This document shows, in pieces, positions 1 through 10,328 of a DNA stretch of 43,579 nucleotides. Under the pieces are notes generated by a model. The model was not told where the DNA came from, made no database searches, and worked only from the letters and a program-made list of their open reading frames with translations. The position numbers were made by a program, and so were the translations under genes. This DNA is from Bacteroidales bacterium Bact_19. Its GTDB lineage: Bacteria > Bacteroidota > Bacteroidia > Bacteroidales > ML635J-15. Every line of letters starts with the position of its first letter. Position 1 is the stretch's first letter. Location of the stretch: the NCBI GenBank assembly GCA_001603595.1, contig LUZK01000084.1, forward strand, positions 1 through 43,579. Direction: 5' to 3'.

Positions 1-454
1 TTGCCTGATTTATTCTTGTTTCGCCTTCGATTAAGAAAGGAATAGAAACAATACCTATTGTAAGAATATCTCTTTCATGTGCAGCTTCGGCAATAACCGG
101 AGCGGCTCCTGTGCCTGTACCTCCTCCCATACCCGCTGTTATAAATACCATTTTAGTGTTATTGTCCAGTATTGCTTCGATTTCAGACAGACTTTCTATA
201 GCAGCCTGACGACCTCGTTCGGGATTGTTTCCTGCACCTCTTCCTTCGGTAAGTGTTTTTCCGAGAGTTATTTTTGTGCTTACAGGACTGTAATTCAAGG
301 CTTGAGCATCGGTATTACAAACAATAAAATCAACACCTTTTACGCCCATTTTAAACATTTGATTAACTGCATTGCTACCGCCTCCACCGACACCAATAAC
401 TTTGATTATCGAGGACTCTTCTCTAGGTATGTTGAATTCTATTTCGTCGAACAT
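1..454 (-). CDS. ftsZ: Cell division protein FtsZ (N-terminal part, cut by window edge)
   Basis: Tubulin-like GTPase that polymerises into the Z ring at midcell and recruits the division machinery. The first 151 codons are present and the gene runs off the left edge of the window. The start ATG gives MFDEIEFNIPREE, followed by the nucleotide-binding VIGVGGGGSNAVNQM segment (about residues 19-33). The tubulin signature GGGTGTG lies about 110 residues in, followed by APVIAEAA. It is the last visible gene of the dcw operon, 24 bases after ftsA, which is the usual order. Identification is secure; the C-terminal FtsA-binding peptide cannot be assessed here. Confidence 0.97.
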   Translation of the reverse strand, partial: MFDEIEFNIPREESSIIKVIGVGGGGSNAVNQMFKMGVKGVDFIVCNTDAQALNYSPVSTKITLGKTLTEGRGAGNNPERGRQAAIESLSEIEAILDNNTKMVFITAGMGGGTGTGAAPVIAEAAHERDILTIGIVSIPFLIEGETRINQA

Positions 455-478
455 GGCTTACAATTTTTTATGTTAATA

Positions 479-1789
479 TTATTCTTCGTCATCAAAGAGT
501 TTTGTCATTCTGTTTTTTAGTTTATTCAAAAAACTTTCGTCCGGATTTTTCGGTGTTTTATTTTTTTCTTTACTTTTTTCTTCTTCAGTATTCAAATTTT
601 CGATTGCTGATATATTTTCTACATCTTTAGTGTCTTCGGAATGAATACCTTTAATAAGTAATCCTACTGCTGTTGAATATTGAGGTTGATTTATTATTTC
701 AGAATACTGTCCTGAAATGTAGTCTGTTGGAAGAGCTATTCTTACATCGTTAGCTGAAATATATTTTGTGAGTTGTTTTAGATTCTTAAGCAGAGAGCCT
801 CCTCCTGTCATTACTATTCCTCCTGCAAGTTTTTCACGTATTCCGCCTGTTTCTATCTGAAACATTATGGCATGAATAATTTCCTCCATTCTGGCCTGAA
901 TAGTTTCGTTAAGTTCGTAATGAGAAAATTCCACAGGTTCTCTTCCTTTTAATGGTTCCACTGAGATTTTAACATCTTCTTGATGTTTTTCCGCTAAAGC
1001 ATACCCGTGTTTTATTTTTAGTTCTTCGGCTTGTTTTTCAAGTATTCCGAACCTGTTTTTTATATCAATTGTAACAGTATTACCGCCGATTGGGATAACT
1101 GCAGTGTGTATAATTTTTCCGTTTTTAAAAATAGCAAGGTCGCTTGTGCCACCGCCAATATCAATCATAGCAACTCCTGATTCTTTTTCCTGCTTTGTTA
1201 GCACTGCTTCTGCTGAGGCTAATGGTTCAAGAATCAGTGCTTTAATTTTTAATCCTGCTAAAGCTACACATTTTTTTATGTTATTAACCATTGACATCTT
1301 TCCGCTGATAACGTGAAAATTACCTTCAAGCAAGTTAGCGGTCATCCCTATGGGGTTTTCAATACCTGTGGTTTTATCAACGATATAGCTTTGTGGTATT
1401 ATTTCAAGAATTTCCTCTCCCGGATCAGTAATTTGATTTTTCATTTTGTTGTACAACATGGAAAGGTGCTCGCCCTTTATTACCTTGTCAGGAGTATCTA
1501 TAACTATACTGCAACGGTTTTTGGTTCCCATAACGTGTTGCCCTGCAATACCCACATATACTTCGCTCAACTCTATACCACAGTCTTTTTTTATAGTATT
1601 TAAAACTGTTGTGATAGAGTTAACGGTTTCATCAATGTTTAATACTGCCCCTCTTTTAATACCTTTGGAAGGCGTGGTGGCAAAGGCTACAACTTCAATT
1701 TTATCACTGAAAATTTTTCTACCTGCTATTGCAGCAATTTTTGTTGTTCCAATATCAATTGCTCCGATTATTTCTGAGTTGTTTAACAT
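479..1789 (-). CDS. ftsA: Cell division protein FtsA
   Basis: Actin-like ATPase that tethers FtsZ filaments to the inner face of the cytoplasmic membrane. At 436 residues it is a normal length. The phosphate-1 motif GAIDIGTTKIAAIAG is at about residues 10-24. A second actin-fold motif, AMIDIGGGTSDLAIF, lies near residue 207, and the adenosine motif IVMTGGGSLL near 325. The C-terminus, after an acidic/lysine-rich linker, ends in a short amphipathic stretch (SFLNKLKNRMTKLF) that fits the membrane-targeting helix of the family. It sits between ftsQ (4 bases upstream) and ftsZ (24 bases downstream), so it is translated from the common dcw message. Confidence 0.96.
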   Translation of the reverse strand: MLNNSEIIGAIDIGTTKIAAIAGRKIFSDKIEVVAFATTPSKGIKRGAVLNIDETVNSITTVLNTIKKDCGIELSEVYVGIAGQHVMGTKNRCSIVIDTPDKVIKGEHLSMLYNKMKNQITDPGEEILEIIPQSYIVDKTTGIENPIGMTANLLEGNFHVISGKMSMVNNIKKCVALAGLKIKALILEPLASAEAVLTKQEKESGVAMIDIGGGTSDLAIFKNGKIIHTAVIPIGGNTVTIDIKNRFGILEKQAEELKIKHGYALAEKHQEDVKISVEPLKGREPVEFSHYELNETIQARMEEIIHAIMFQIETGGIREKLAGGIVMTGGGSLLKNLKQLTKYISANDVRIALPTDYISGQYSEIINQPQYSTAVGLLIKGIHSEDTKDVENISAIENLNTEEEKSKEKNKTPKNPDESFLNKLKNRMTKLFDDEE

Positions 1790-1793
1790 AGTG

Positions 1794-2576
1794 TTATCTT
1801 TTTTTACAAATTACCTGATTAGAAAATTTTAAATTTATTGATTTATATTTATTCCAATCTGTGAGTGAAAAACCTTTACTGTACATTGCCTCTAATTTCC
1901 CGAGTTTGTATTTGTAATTTTCCGGACCACCAAGGATGATTATGTGTTCTCCAACTCGTGGAACTAATTCTATTTCGTTATTTTCATTAATATATATCTG
2001 CTCAAATTGATATTTCCATAAGTCGTGATTATTGATATAATTAACCATTTCATAAATTTCGTTAAACGAATAACCATATTGTTCACGAAATGCTATTCCT
2101 TCTGATGTAAAAACCGATTTGAATAAATTTTCATCTATGTTTCCGTTTACAACAATTACATTTGCAGTATAGTCAGGACAAATATCCACAATTTTAAAAT
2201 CATCATCTACATAATAGCTCTTATTCGTTGTGCAAATCACCCTCATTATCGGATTTCTTTGTTTAATTTCAATATATACTTTGCCCATTATATCATGATA
2301 TACTTGAGCTTCTTTGACTCCATTAAGAGTTTCAATTAAGTTTTCAATTTTTTCAAAATTAAGACTATCCAGTAAAGTTTGATTCAAAATTATGTTATTA
2401 GTTTTCAACAAGTTTTCAATACTTTCGTTGTTAACAAACTTATGATTATTGTCTAACAAAATTACCAAATCTGTACACCTTTGTTTGGACTTTTGTTTGA
2501 TTGCAAATCCCAGAACAAAAAATATCCAGATAATGATTATTAGAATCTTTAATATTTTAAATATTAGCTTCTTCAT
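1794..2576 (-). CDS. ftsQ: Cell division protein FtsQ/DivIB
   Basis: Bitopic membrane protein that links cytoplasmic division proteins to the septal peptidoglycan synthase by binding FtsL/FtsB-type proteins in the periplasm. It has 260 residues. A short basic N-terminus (MKKLIFKILK) is followed by one membrane segment at about residues 8-27, then a periplasmic domain in which VKEAQVYHDIMGKVYIEIKQRNP matches the usual POTRA-end/beta-domain junction. Its start overlaps the end of murC by 20 bases, and ftsA follows after 4 bases. Sequence conservation in this family is low, so the call rests on architecture and on its position between murC and ftsA. Confidence 0.9.
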   Translation of the reverse strand: MKKLIFKILKILIIIIWIFFVLGFAIKQKSKQRCTDLVILLDNNHKFVNNESIENLLKTNNIILNQTLLDSLNFEKIENLIETLNGVKEAQVYHDIMGKVYIEIKQRNPIMRVICTTNKSYYVDDDFKIVDICPDYTANVIVVNGNIDENLFKSVFTSEGIAFREQYGYSFNEIYEMVNYINNHDLWKYQFEQIYINENNEIELVPRVGEHIIILGGPENYKYKLGKLEAMYSKGFSLTDWNKYKSINLKFSNQVICKKR

Positions 2577-3951
2577 TCAGCAAGGTTGTTTTTATCGGTT
2601 GTACAAGCATATCAATATCACCGGCTCCCATAGTAAGAATTATTTCTTTGTCTGAATTTTTTAAAATTTCGGGAAGCTCTTGTTTTGAACAAAGCATTTT
2701 GTCTTGAATATTTAAATTCTCAAGAATCAAATCCGACTCTACTCCCGGAATAGCTAATTCTCGTGCAGGATAAATAGGCAATAAAATTACTCTGTCGCAC
2801 AACTCCAGACTACGAGCAAATTCTTTGTAGAAGTCTCTTGTTCTGGAATACAGATGGGGTTGAAAAATGCCTGTTATATGTTTTTTCGGGTATAGTAATC
2901 GTACTGATTTAACAAAAGCTTCTATTTCACTAGGGTGGTGGGCATAGTCATCTATATACACCAGATTTTTTGAATTTATTATATAATCGAAACGTCTTTT
3001 TATTCCTTGATATGTTTCCAAACCTTTTCTTACAGAATCTTCATCAATATTATTTACTAAACACAAAGCCGCTGCAGCCAGTGCGTTTTCAAGATTATGA
3101 TTGCCTCCAATTTGATATTTAATGTTTTTGATGGAACCTGCCGGATGTTGAATATCAAAATAGCAATAACCATTTTCGTATTTGATGTTTTTTAATGAAA
3201 AATCATAATCTTCATCAAAGATGGAATAACGGAATACTTTTATTGAACTGTTGACTTTCTTTTGAAAATCAACATCCACATGATTGCTTAAAAGTAAGCT
3301 TCCTCCCGTTTTTATTTGATTTGCAAATTTCAGATAAGCATTATAGAGGTTTTCGTAAGTGTGATATATATCCAGATGGTCGGGTTCAATGTATGTTATT
3401 ACAGCTGTAGCCGGAAATAATTGATGAAAAGACCTGTCGTATTCATCGGCTTCTGCTACAACAAATTCCGATTCAGGATGGTTTATAAAATTTGAATTTA
3501 TATTTTTTAATATTCCTCCCAAAAATGCCGAACATTTATTTGTGGTATGAAGTAAAATATTTGTGCAAATTCCTGACACAGAAGTTTTTCCGTGACTTCC
3601 GGCAATAGCAATTGCATATTTTTGGTTTGCAATCATTCCGAGAATCTGAGCTCGTTTGTAAATAGAAAAATTTTGAGATTTGAAAAATTGAAATTCCATG
3701 TTTTCCTGTGGAATAGCAGGAGTAAATACTACGATAGAATCGTCAGGATTTTTAAATATTTCGGGAATAAGATTTATGTTTTCTTCGTAATGTATGTTTA
3801 TGCCAAAGTTTTCAAGCATATCGCATAGTTCGGATTTAACTCTGTCGTATCCTGCAACATTGTATCCGGCAAGTTTGAAATATTGAGCTAACCCGCTCAT
3901 TCCAACGCCTCCGATTCCAAGGAAATATATGTTTTTGATATTATTTTCCAT
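2557..3951 (-). CDS. murC: UDP-N-acetylmuramate--L-alanine ligase MurC
   Basis: Cytoplasmic ligase that adds L-alanine to UDP-N-acetylmuramate using ATP, the first step of stem-peptide assembly. It has 464 residues. The N-terminal Rossmann motif YFLGIGGVGMSGLAQ is at about residues 9-23, and the ATP-binding loop IAGSHGKTSVSG at about 115-126. The middle domain has EADEYDRSF and EPDHLDIYHTYENL, and the C-terminal domain has DDYAHHPSEIEA, all typical of MurC. The gene overlaps murG by 11 bases upstream and ftsQ by 20 bases downstream, which points to coupled translation. Confidence 0.97.
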   Translation of the reverse strand: MENNIKNIYFLGIGGVGMSGLAQYFKLAGYNVAGYDRVKSELCDMLENFGINIHYEENINLIPEIFKNPDDSIVVFTPAIPQENMEFQFFKSQNFSIYKRAQILGMIANQKYAIAIAGSHGKTSVSGICTNILLHTTNKCSAFLGGILKNINSNFINHPESEFVVAEADEYDRSFHQLFPATAVITYIEPDHLDIYHTYENLYNAYLKFANQIKTGGSLLLSNHVDVDFQKKVNSSIKVFRYSIFDEDYDFSLKNIKYENGYCYFDIQHPAGSIKNIKYQIGGNHNLENALAAAALCLVNNIDEDSVRKGLETYQGIKRRFDYIINSKNLVYIDDYAHHPSEIEAFVKSVRLLYPKKHITGIFQPHLYSRTRDFYKEFARSLELCDRVILLPIYPARELAIPGVESDLILENLNIQDKMLCSKQELPEILKNSDKEIILTMGAGDIDMLVQPIKTTLLNEEANI

Positions 3952-5050
3952 ACACTAACGAATAAATTTCATCTGCAATTATTTCAGCAGAATTTCTAAC
4001 TGCTAATTTTTTTATGTTTTCAGAAAGCATTTTTTTCATTTCTTGATTTTCAGTAAGTTCCAAGGCTACATCTACAAGTTTTTCTGAAGCTTCTTTATCT
4101 TTAATCAGAATGGCAGCATTTTTTTCGACTAAAGCCATAGCGTTTTTAGTTTGGTGGTCTTCTGCAACGTTAGGAGAGGGGACAAGTATGACAGGTTTTC
4201 CTACAACGCACAGTTCAGAAATTGTTCCTGCTCCTGCTCTGGAAATAATTATATCGGCAGCAGCAAAAGCATAATCCATCTTATATATAAAATCGGTGAT
4301 TACAATGTTTTTTAAATTATCAGGATTTGACTTTACAGCAGTTTCGAAATATGTTTTTCCTGTTTGCCAAATTAATCCGATGTTTTTCTCGTAAATTTTA
4401 ATTAATCCTGATTGTATGCTTTCGTTTATTGTTTTTGCTCCTAAACTTCCGCCAACAACAAGAATTACCGGGATGTTATGTTCTAAGCCAAAAAAATTAC
4501 GAGCTTCGATTTTGTCGGCATTCAGGTTTTCAATCTCTTGACGTATTGGATTACCGGTTTTAATGATTTTATTTGCGGGAAAATATTTTTCCATATTATC
4601 ATATGCCACGCAAATTTTCTTTACTTTTTTTGCCAGTAATTTGTTGGTGATGCCTGGATAAGAGTTTTGTTCCTGAATAATGCATTGTACTCCCAAAGAT
4701 GAGGCAGCACGTAGAGCCGGACCGCTGGCATATCCACCAACACCAACAGCTACATCAGGCTTAAATTGTTTAACGATTTTTCGGGCTTTGAAATAACTTT
4801 TCAGGGTTTTGAAAACAAATTTTATCAAATCCGGAGAAAGTTTTCGGCTTAGTCCCATTACAGGCAATCCAATGATTTTATATCCTGCAGCGGGGACTTT
4901 TTCCATTTCCATTCTTCCTTCGGCCCCAACAAATAAAATTTCGGTGTTGGGATATTTACTTTTCAGAGCGTTGGCAATAGAAATGGCCGGGAAGATATGA
5001 CCTCCCGTTCCTCCGCCACTTATCAATATTTTAAGATTCTTTTTCTGCAT
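3941..5050 (-). CDS. murG: Lipid II synthase (GlcNAc transferase) MurG
   Basis: Membrane-associated GT28 glycosyltransferase that transfers GlcNAc from UDP-GlcNAc to lipid I, forming lipid II. It has 369 residues. The N-terminal glycine-rich loop ISGGGTGGHIFPAISIA is at about residues 10-26. A second G-loop, VVGGSLGAKTINES, is near 198, and the donor-site region IISRAGAGTISELCVVGKPVILVPSP near 268-293 is a close match to the family. The start overlaps the end of ftsW by 20 bases and the stop overlaps murC by 11. The chosen ATG gives the standard MurG N-terminus. Confidence 0.97.
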   Translation of the reverse strand: MQKKNLKILISGGGTGGHIFPAISIANALKSKYPNTEILFVGAEGRMEMEKVPAAGYKIIGLPVMGLSRKLSPDLIKFVFKTLKSYFKARKIVKQFKPDVAVGVGGYASGPALRAASSLGVQCIIQEQNSYPGITNKLLAKKVKKICVAYDNMEKYFPANKIIKTGNPIRQEIENLNADKIEARNFFGLEHNIPVILVVGGSLGAKTINESIQSGLIKIYEKNIGLIWQTGKTYFETAVKSNPDNLKNIVITDFIYKMDYAFAAADIIISRAGAGTISELCVVGKPVILVPSPNVAEDHQTKNAMALVEKNAAILIKDKEASEKLVDVALELTENQEMKKMLSENIKKLAVRNSAEIIADEIYSLVYGK

Positions 5051-6281
5051 CGGGTTCTGTATTTGGTTCTGCGTTATTGATTACTTCTATAGGATTTTCT
5101 GTTTTGTTTTTGTCCTCAGCAGAAAGAGCTTCGGCTTGCATTTTTTCTTCAAGTTCTTTTTGTTCAACTTCTCTGCTAACACTCAATATTATACCGAAAG
5201 CAACACCGGTGAAAAATATTGAAGTTCCTCCGTAACTTATAAATGGCAGAGGCTGACCTGTTACCGGAAAAACATTTGTTGCAACTGCCATATTTGACAA
5301 TGCTTGTGTAACAATCAAAATTGACATTGAGGCAGTGATGTAAATTCCAAACTTTCGTCCGGCCTTTTTAATGATTCTTCTGGCTCTTAAAAACAGAAAC
5401 AGATAAAGCATCATTATGGGGATAACTCCGATTACAAGCCCAAGTTCTTCGGTGATAATTGCAAAAATATAATCAGAATATGGATTAGGCAGAATATTGC
5501 GTTGGATGGATTTACCGGGTCCTTTACCAAAAAGTTTTCCTGTTGCAACGGCAATTTTTGAGTGTGTTTGTTGAATGTTTTCGGGTTTATTCGGGTCTCT
5601 GAAGGTTTCAATACGATTGTTCCAGGTTTCGATTCTGCCTACGTCTTTAAATGTTTTTATGGCAGCAAAAAGTAATAATACTAGACCTATAGTTATTAAA
5701 AAGGTTATGGCTAAATTTTTAAACCCGACTTTTCCAAGAAAAACTAAAATCATACTAACTCCAAAAAGTAGTACTCCGGTTGATAAATTTGCTACCGTTA
5801 TCAGCCCACAGGTAATTAAAATGGGGAAAAAAATATTTTTAAGGTATTTCAAGGTGTTTTTATTTTCTTCTTCTTTAAGAGTAAGATTTCTTGATAAAAA
5901 CATAAGTAATGCAATTTTTGCAAAATCGGAAGTTTGAAAAGTTATTCCTCCCGGTAAAAGTAGCCATCTGCGAGCGTCGTTAATGTTTAATCCCCAAATT
6001 AAAGTGACTATAAGAAGGAAAATAGAAAGATACCAGAGAAAAACAGAAGGTTTACTGAAGTATTTGTATGGAACTTTTGAAATCATAAGAGCAACAGAGG
6101 TTCCGATAGCTAAAATTATAATTTGTCGGAATAAATATTTACTGGCGTTAATGCCGCTGGCGTCATAAGCCAATTGAGACGAGGCACTGTAAACCGAAAT
6201 TATGGAGTAAAAGCAAAGTAATAGCATTATTCTCCAAATTCCTTTATCGCCTTCAAATATTTTTTGTCTTTTTTGTTCCAT
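5031..6281 (-). CDS. ftsW: Septal peptidoglycan polymerase FtsW (SEDS family)
   Basis: Polytopic SEDS glycosyltransferase that polymerises lipid II at the division site together with its class B PBP partner, here the PASTA-bearing FtsI. It has 416 residues with about ten predicted membrane segments. Family landmarks include VYSASSQLAYDASG near the N-terminus, ARRWLLLPGGITFQTSDFAKIALLMFLSR, the loop GKGPGKSIQRNILPNPYSDYIFAIITEELG, and FPVTGQPLPFISYGGTS near the C-terminus. A cytoplasmic acidic tail of about 45 residues follows the last helix. It shares one base with the murD stop and overlaps murG by 20 bases. Confidence 0.95.
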   Translation of the reverse strand: MEQKRQKIFEGDKGIWRIMLLLCFYSIISVYSASSQLAYDASGINASKYLFRQIIILAIGTSVALMISKVPYKYFSKPSVFLWYLSIFLLIVTLIWGLNINDARRWLLLPGGITFQTSDFAKIALLMFLSRNLTLKEEENKNTLKYLKNIFFPILITCGLITVANLSTGVLLFGVSMILVFLGKVGFKNLAITFLITIGLVLLLFAAIKTFKDVGRIETWNNRIETFRDPNKPENIQQTHSKIAVATGKLFGKGPGKSIQRNILPNPYSDYIFAIITEELGLVIGVIPIMMLYLFLFLRARRIIKKAGRKFGIYITASMSILIVTQALSNMAVATNVFPVTGQPLPFISYGGTSIFFTGVAFGIILSVSREVEQKELEEKMQAEALSAEDKNKTENPIEVINNAEPNTEPDAEKES

Positions 6282-7624
6282 TACAACGACCTCACTGCTA
6301 ATTTAAATTGAGTTCCACGGTCTTCGTAATTATTGAACAAATCGAAACTTGCACAAGCCGGTGAGAGTAGGACAGTGTCTCCTTTTTTTCCGAGACGATA
6401 AGCTGTCATAACTGCTTCGGGCATGCTTTTAGTATCAACAATTACAGGAACAATTCCTTCGAAAGCCTTGTGTAAAGGTTCATTGTTTAAACCAAGGCAA
6501 ACGATAGCTTTTACTTTTTTCTTAACTAAATCTGTTAGCATCGAGTAATCGTTTCCTTTATCTATTCCGCCGGCAATCCATATTATCGGAGCTTCAACAG
6601 ACTCTAAAGCATACCATGCTGAATTAACATTAGTTGCTTTTGAATCATTTATAAACATAATTCCGTGAACACTTATAACCGGCTCTAAGCGGTGTTCAAC
6701 ATTTTTGAAATCCATCAAACTTTCACGAATAACTTCTTTGGTGATGTTTAAAGCTCGTGCAACAATTCCTGCTGCCATTGAATTGTAAACGTTATGTTTT
6801 CCTTTGATTGAAATTTCGTCTATAAACATTTTAAAATCTGATTTTTTGTTAAATACATAATTTATTTGGTCGAATTCTAAATATGCTCCATTTTCAACCT
6901 CGGTTTTACGTTGAGAAAATTCAAATTGTTTTGCTAAAATTTCTCTTTTGTTTATTTCGTTGATTATGGTTTCATCGTCGCTGCAGTAAATAAAAAGGTC
7001 GTCTTTTGTTGTATTATTAAGAATTCTGAATTTAGAATCAACATAGTTTTGAAATTTGTAGTCGTACCTGTCGAGGTGGTCGGGAGTAATATTCAGCAAA
7101 ACTGAGAGTTCACTTTTGAAATCGTACATATTGTCGAGTTGAAAGCTGCTGAGTTCTATTACGTAGTAATCAAAGTTTTCGGTAGCTACCTGATATGCAA
7201 AACTTTTTCCAACATTTCCTGCTAAGCCTACATTTAGACCGGCTTTTTTAAGAATGTGATATGTGAGCATAGTTGTAGTTGTTTTGCCGTTACTTCCGGT
7301 AATACAAATTTTTATAGCATTGGTATAGCGAGCAGCAAATTCAATTTCGGAAATTATTGGAATACTCAAAGATTTTAGTTTTTGAATAAGAGGAACACTG
7401 TCGGGGATACCCGGAGATTTTATAATTTCGGTTGCGTTGAATATCAACTCTTCGGTGTGTTGTTTTTCTTCGAAAGCAATTTCATACTTGTTAAGAATTT
7501 TTTTGTATTTATCGGGGATTTCTGCTTTGTCGGAGACAAAAACATCAAATCCTTTTACTTTGGCCAAAACCGCAGCACCAGTTCCGCTTTCTCCCGAGCC
7601 TAAAATTACTATTCTCTTGTTCAT
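6281..7624 (-). CDS. murD: UDP-N-acetylmuramoylalanine--D-glutamate ligase MurD
   Basis: Cytoplasmic ligase that adds D-glutamate to UDP-MurNAc-L-Ala. It has 447 residues. The N-terminal nucleotide-fold motif VILGSGESGTGAAVLA is at about residues 5-20, the ATP loop CITGSNGKTTTTML at about 107-120, and ELSSFQLDNM and NITPDHLDRY follow in the central domain. The C-terminal domain contains FINDSKATNVNSAWYAL and SPACASFDLFNNYEDRG, both characteristic of MurD. Only 3 bases separate it from mraY upstream, and it overlaps ftsW by one base. Confidence 0.97.
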   Translation of the reverse strand: MNKRIVILGSGESGTGAAVLAKVKGFDVFVSDKAEIPDKYKKILNKYEIAFEEKQHTEELIFNATEIIKSPGIPDSVPLIQKLKSLSIPIISEIEFAARYTNAIKICITGSNGKTTTTMLTYHILKKAGLNVGLAGNVGKSFAYQVATENFDYYVIELSSFQLDNMYDFKSELSVLLNITPDHLDRYDYKFQNYVDSKFRILNNTTKDDLFIYCSDDETIINEINKREILAKQFEFSQRKTEVENGAYLEFDQINYVFNKKSDFKMFIDEISIKGKHNVYNSMAAGIVARALNITKEVIRESLMDFKNVEHRLEPVISVHGIMFINDSKATNVNSAWYALESVEAPIIWIAGGIDKGNDYSMLTDLVKKKVKAIVCLGLNNEPLHKAFEGIVPVIVDTKSMPEAVMTAYRLGKKGDTVLLSPACASFDLFNNYEDRGTQFKLAVRSL

Positions 7625-7627
7625 TGT

Positions 7628-8872
7628 TTATCTGAGTTTTAGGGTTATTATTGAAATTACTGCCAGCAAAAGAGAGATAATCCAGAATCTTGCAACAATT
7701 TTTGGTTCGGGATATCCCTTTTTCTGATAATGATGATGTAATGGTGCCATAAGGAAAATTCTTTTACCAGCTCCGTATTTTCGTTTTGTATATTTAAAAT
7801 AGCTAACCTGCAACATCACAGAAACACTTTCGGCGAAAAATATCCCGCACAATACCGGTATTAATAGTTCTTTTTTGATAATAATAGCAAAAACAGCAAT
7901 GATGCCACCGATTGTTAAACTTCCTGTATCGCCCATGAAAATTTGAGCCGGAAAAGAATTATACCATAAAAATCCAATAAGAGCACCAATAAAGGCAGCC
8001 ATATAAACAACCAATTCTCCCGAGTTTGGTATATACAAAATTTGTAAGTATTCGGCAGCAATTCTGTTACCGGAAACATATGCCAAGATACCGAGTGTAG
8101 CACCAATTATCGCCGATGAACCTGCCGCCAACCCATCGAGACCGTCGGTGAGGTTTGCTCCGTTTGATACTGCCGTAACTATTAAAATTACTGCAAGAAT
8201 GAAAACAATCCAACCGATTTTTTCGGCATTATCTCCTAAAAACCAAACAATTTTTGAATAATCAAATTCATTATTCTTGAGGAATGGTATTGTGGTTTTT
8301 GTGGATTTTATATCGCAATATTCGATAAACTCTGCACAGTTAGGATTATTGACTACTTCGGTAATTTCTTCGTTTTGATATTCTACAACTTTTTTTGTTC
8401 TTACAACAACATCATCGGAGAAATACAAAATTCCGCCAACTATGAATCCCAGCACGATTTGTCCAATGATTTTAAATTTTCCTTTAAGCCCGTCTTTATT
8501 TTTTCGTTTTATTTTCAGAAAATCATCGAGAAACCCAATAAATCCCAACCAAACTGTTGTAATAAGCATTAAGATTACGTAAACATTATTGAGTTTAGCA
8601 AAAAGCAGAGTTGGGATTATTGTAGCAAGAATAATTATAATTCCTCCCATGGTTGGAGTTCCGCGTTTTTGCATTTGTCCTTCGAGGTCGAGGTCACGGA
8701 TTTCTTCGCCAATTTGTTTTTTTTGCAATAACCTGATAATCTTTTTCCCGAAAAATATTCCTATTATCAAGGAAAAGATAACAGCCATACCTGCACGGAA
8801 GGAAATGTATTCAAAAACTCCCGCTCCCGGAACTCCTAATTGATTGAAATATTTGAATAAATAATAAAGCAT
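7628..8872 (-). CDS. mraY: Phospho-MurNAc-pentapeptide transferase MraY
   Basis: Integral membrane transferase that moves phospho-MurNAc-pentapeptide from UDP onto undecaprenyl phosphate, making lipid I. It has 414 residues, longer than the ~360 of E. coli. The extra length is a soluble insert of about 60 residues after [13 protein letters not shown], a length I recall as common in Bacteroidota MraY. Catalytic landmarks are [27 protein letters not shown], the aspartate of [13 protein letters not shown] and the histidine-rich [18 protein letters not shown]. It lies 4 bases after murE and 3 bases before murD. Confidence 0.97.
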   Translation of the reverse strand: MLYYLFKYFNQLGVPGAGVFEYISFRAGMAVIFSLIIGIFFGKKIIRLLQKKQIGEEIRDLDLEGQMQKRGTPTMGGIIIILATIIPTLLFAKLNNVYVILMLITTVWLGFIGFLDDFLKIKRKNKDGLKGKFKIIGQIVLGFIVGGILYFSDDVVVRTKKVVEYQNEEITEVVNNPNCAEFIEYCDIKSTKTTIPFLKNNEFDYSKIVWFLGDNAEKIGWIVFILAVILIVTAVSNGANLTDGLDGLAAGSSAIIGATLGILAYVSGNRIAAEYLQILYIPNSGELVVYMAAFIGALIGFLWYNSFPAQIFMGDTGSLTIGGIIAVFAIIIKKELLIPVLCGIFFAESVSVMLQVSYFKYTKRKYGAGKRIFLMAPLHHHYQKKGYPEPKIVARFWIISLLLAVISIITLKLR

Positions 8873-8876
8873 AATT

Positions 8877-10328
8877 TTAACTATTTAGATATTGGTTTAA
8901 AATTTCTTTATCGTCGAAATGAAGTTTTACTCCGTTTATTTCTTGATAAGTTTCATGACCTTTACCGGCGACGAGAATGATGTCTCCTGGATTAGCCATT
9001 TTACAAGCTGTTTTTATTGCCTGCTCACGGTTTGTGATTCGTAAGCATTTTTTTTCTGTTATTTTATTAAGTCCTTTTTCCATATCATCCAGAATATCCT
9101 CGGGATTTTCGGTTCTTGGATTATCAGAAGTTAAGATTACGAGATTGCTCATTTCTGCAGCTATTTTTGCCATCTCCGGACGTTTAGTTTTATCGCGATC
9201 GCCACCTGCTCCAACAACTGTAATAATGTTTGTATATCCTTTGCTTATTTCTGTGATTGTTGCAAGTACATTCTTTAATGCATCAGGAGTGTGAGCATAA
9301 TCAACAATGCCTGTAATGTTGTTTTTCCCGTGGATTGTTTCGAATCTGCCGGAAACAGGTCGTAACTCTGAAATTGCCTGTAAAACTTCTTTTTGCGGAA
9401 AATCAAGCAATATTGCTGCTCCATAAATTGCAATTAAATTGTAGGCATTAAATTTTCCTGTAAGTTTTGTCCATACTTCGTTTGAATCAATTTTTAATAA
9501 CATTCCTTCTGCCAGCATTTCGAGAATTTCTGCCTTGAATTCTGATAAAGAATTGAGAGAGTAGGTATGTTTTTGGGCTTTGCTGTTTTGTAGAATAACA
9601 GCACCGTTTTTATCATCGAGGTTAGTAAGTGCAAAAGAATCTGCCGGGAGCATATCAAAAAACATTTGCTTAGCACGGACATATTCTTTAAAAGTTTTAT
9701 GAAAATCCAGGTGGTCATGAGTAATGTTAGTAAATATTCCTCCAGAGAAATGCAGTCCGGCAACTCTATTTTGTACAGTAGAGTGCGAGCTAACTTCCAT
9801 AAAACAATAATCGCAACCGAGGGTTACCATTTGGTTGAGATAATCATTAAGCCTGATTGGGTCGGGAGTAGTATGTGTAGAATCAATTTTTTTTCTGTCA
9901 ATAAGAACTTTAATTGTAGATATTAGTCCGGATTTATAACCCAGTTTTTGAGTTAATTCATACAAACTTGTTGCAATGGTAGTTTTTCCGTTTGTTCCTG
10001 TAACTCCGATAAGTTTTAGTTTTTTTGAAGGATTGTCGTAAAATTCGGATGCAATAATACCAAGAGCATAAGATGAATCTTTAACGACGAGGTATGATGT
10101 TTTTGAGTTGATTTTTTCGGGCAGTGTCTCGCAAACAATGAGTTTTGCACCCTTTTCTATTACCTGTTCGATATAATTGTGCCCGTCGGTTTTAGTTCCT
10201 TTAATTGCAATAAACGCATAATTTTCCTCAACTGTTCTTGAATCAAAACTTATATTTGAAACAGTGCAGTCGTTGTTTATTATTTCAGTTAAAAAATTCA
10301 GTTTATTTCTTAGCTTTAAAATGTTCAT
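8877..10328 (-). CDS. murE: UDP-MurNAc-tripeptide ligase MurE (probable meso-diaminopimelate type)
   Basis: Cytoplasmic ligase that adds the third residue of the stem peptide. It has 483 residues. The ATP-binding loop [19 protein letters not shown] is at about residues 108-126. The carbamylated-lysine region AKQMFFDML and the motif [12 protein letters not shown] follow, then [17 protein letters not shown]. The DNPR signature ([13 protein letters not shown]) near residue 404 is the known marker of meso-diaminopimelate specificity, so a DAP-type cell wall is inferred. It overlaps ftsI by 4 bases and precedes mraY by 4. murF and ddl are not in the visible part of the cluster. Confidence 0.97.
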   Translation of the reverse strand: MNILKLRNKLNFLTEIINNDCTVSNISFDSRTVEENYAFIAIKGTKTDGHNYIEQVIEKGAKLIVCETLPEKINSKTSYLVVKDSSYALGIIASEFYDNPSKKLKLIGVTGTNGKTTIATSLYELTQKLGYKSGLISTIKVLIDRKKIDSTHTTPDPIRLNDYLNQMVTLGCDYCFMEVSSHSTVQNRVAGLHFSGGIFTNITHDHLDFHKTFKEYVRAKQMFFDMLPADSFALTNLDDKNGAVILQNSKAQKHTYSLNSLSEFKAEILEMLAEGMLLKIDSNEVWTKLTGKFNAYNLIAIYGAAILLDFPQKEVLQAISELRPVSGRFETIHGKNNITGIVDYAHTPDALKNVLATITEISKGYTNIITVVGAGGDRDKTKRPEMAKIAAEMSNLVILTSDNPRTENPEDILDDMEKGLNKITEKKCLRITNREQAIKTACKMANPGDIILVAGKGHETYQEINGVKLHFDDKEILNQYLNS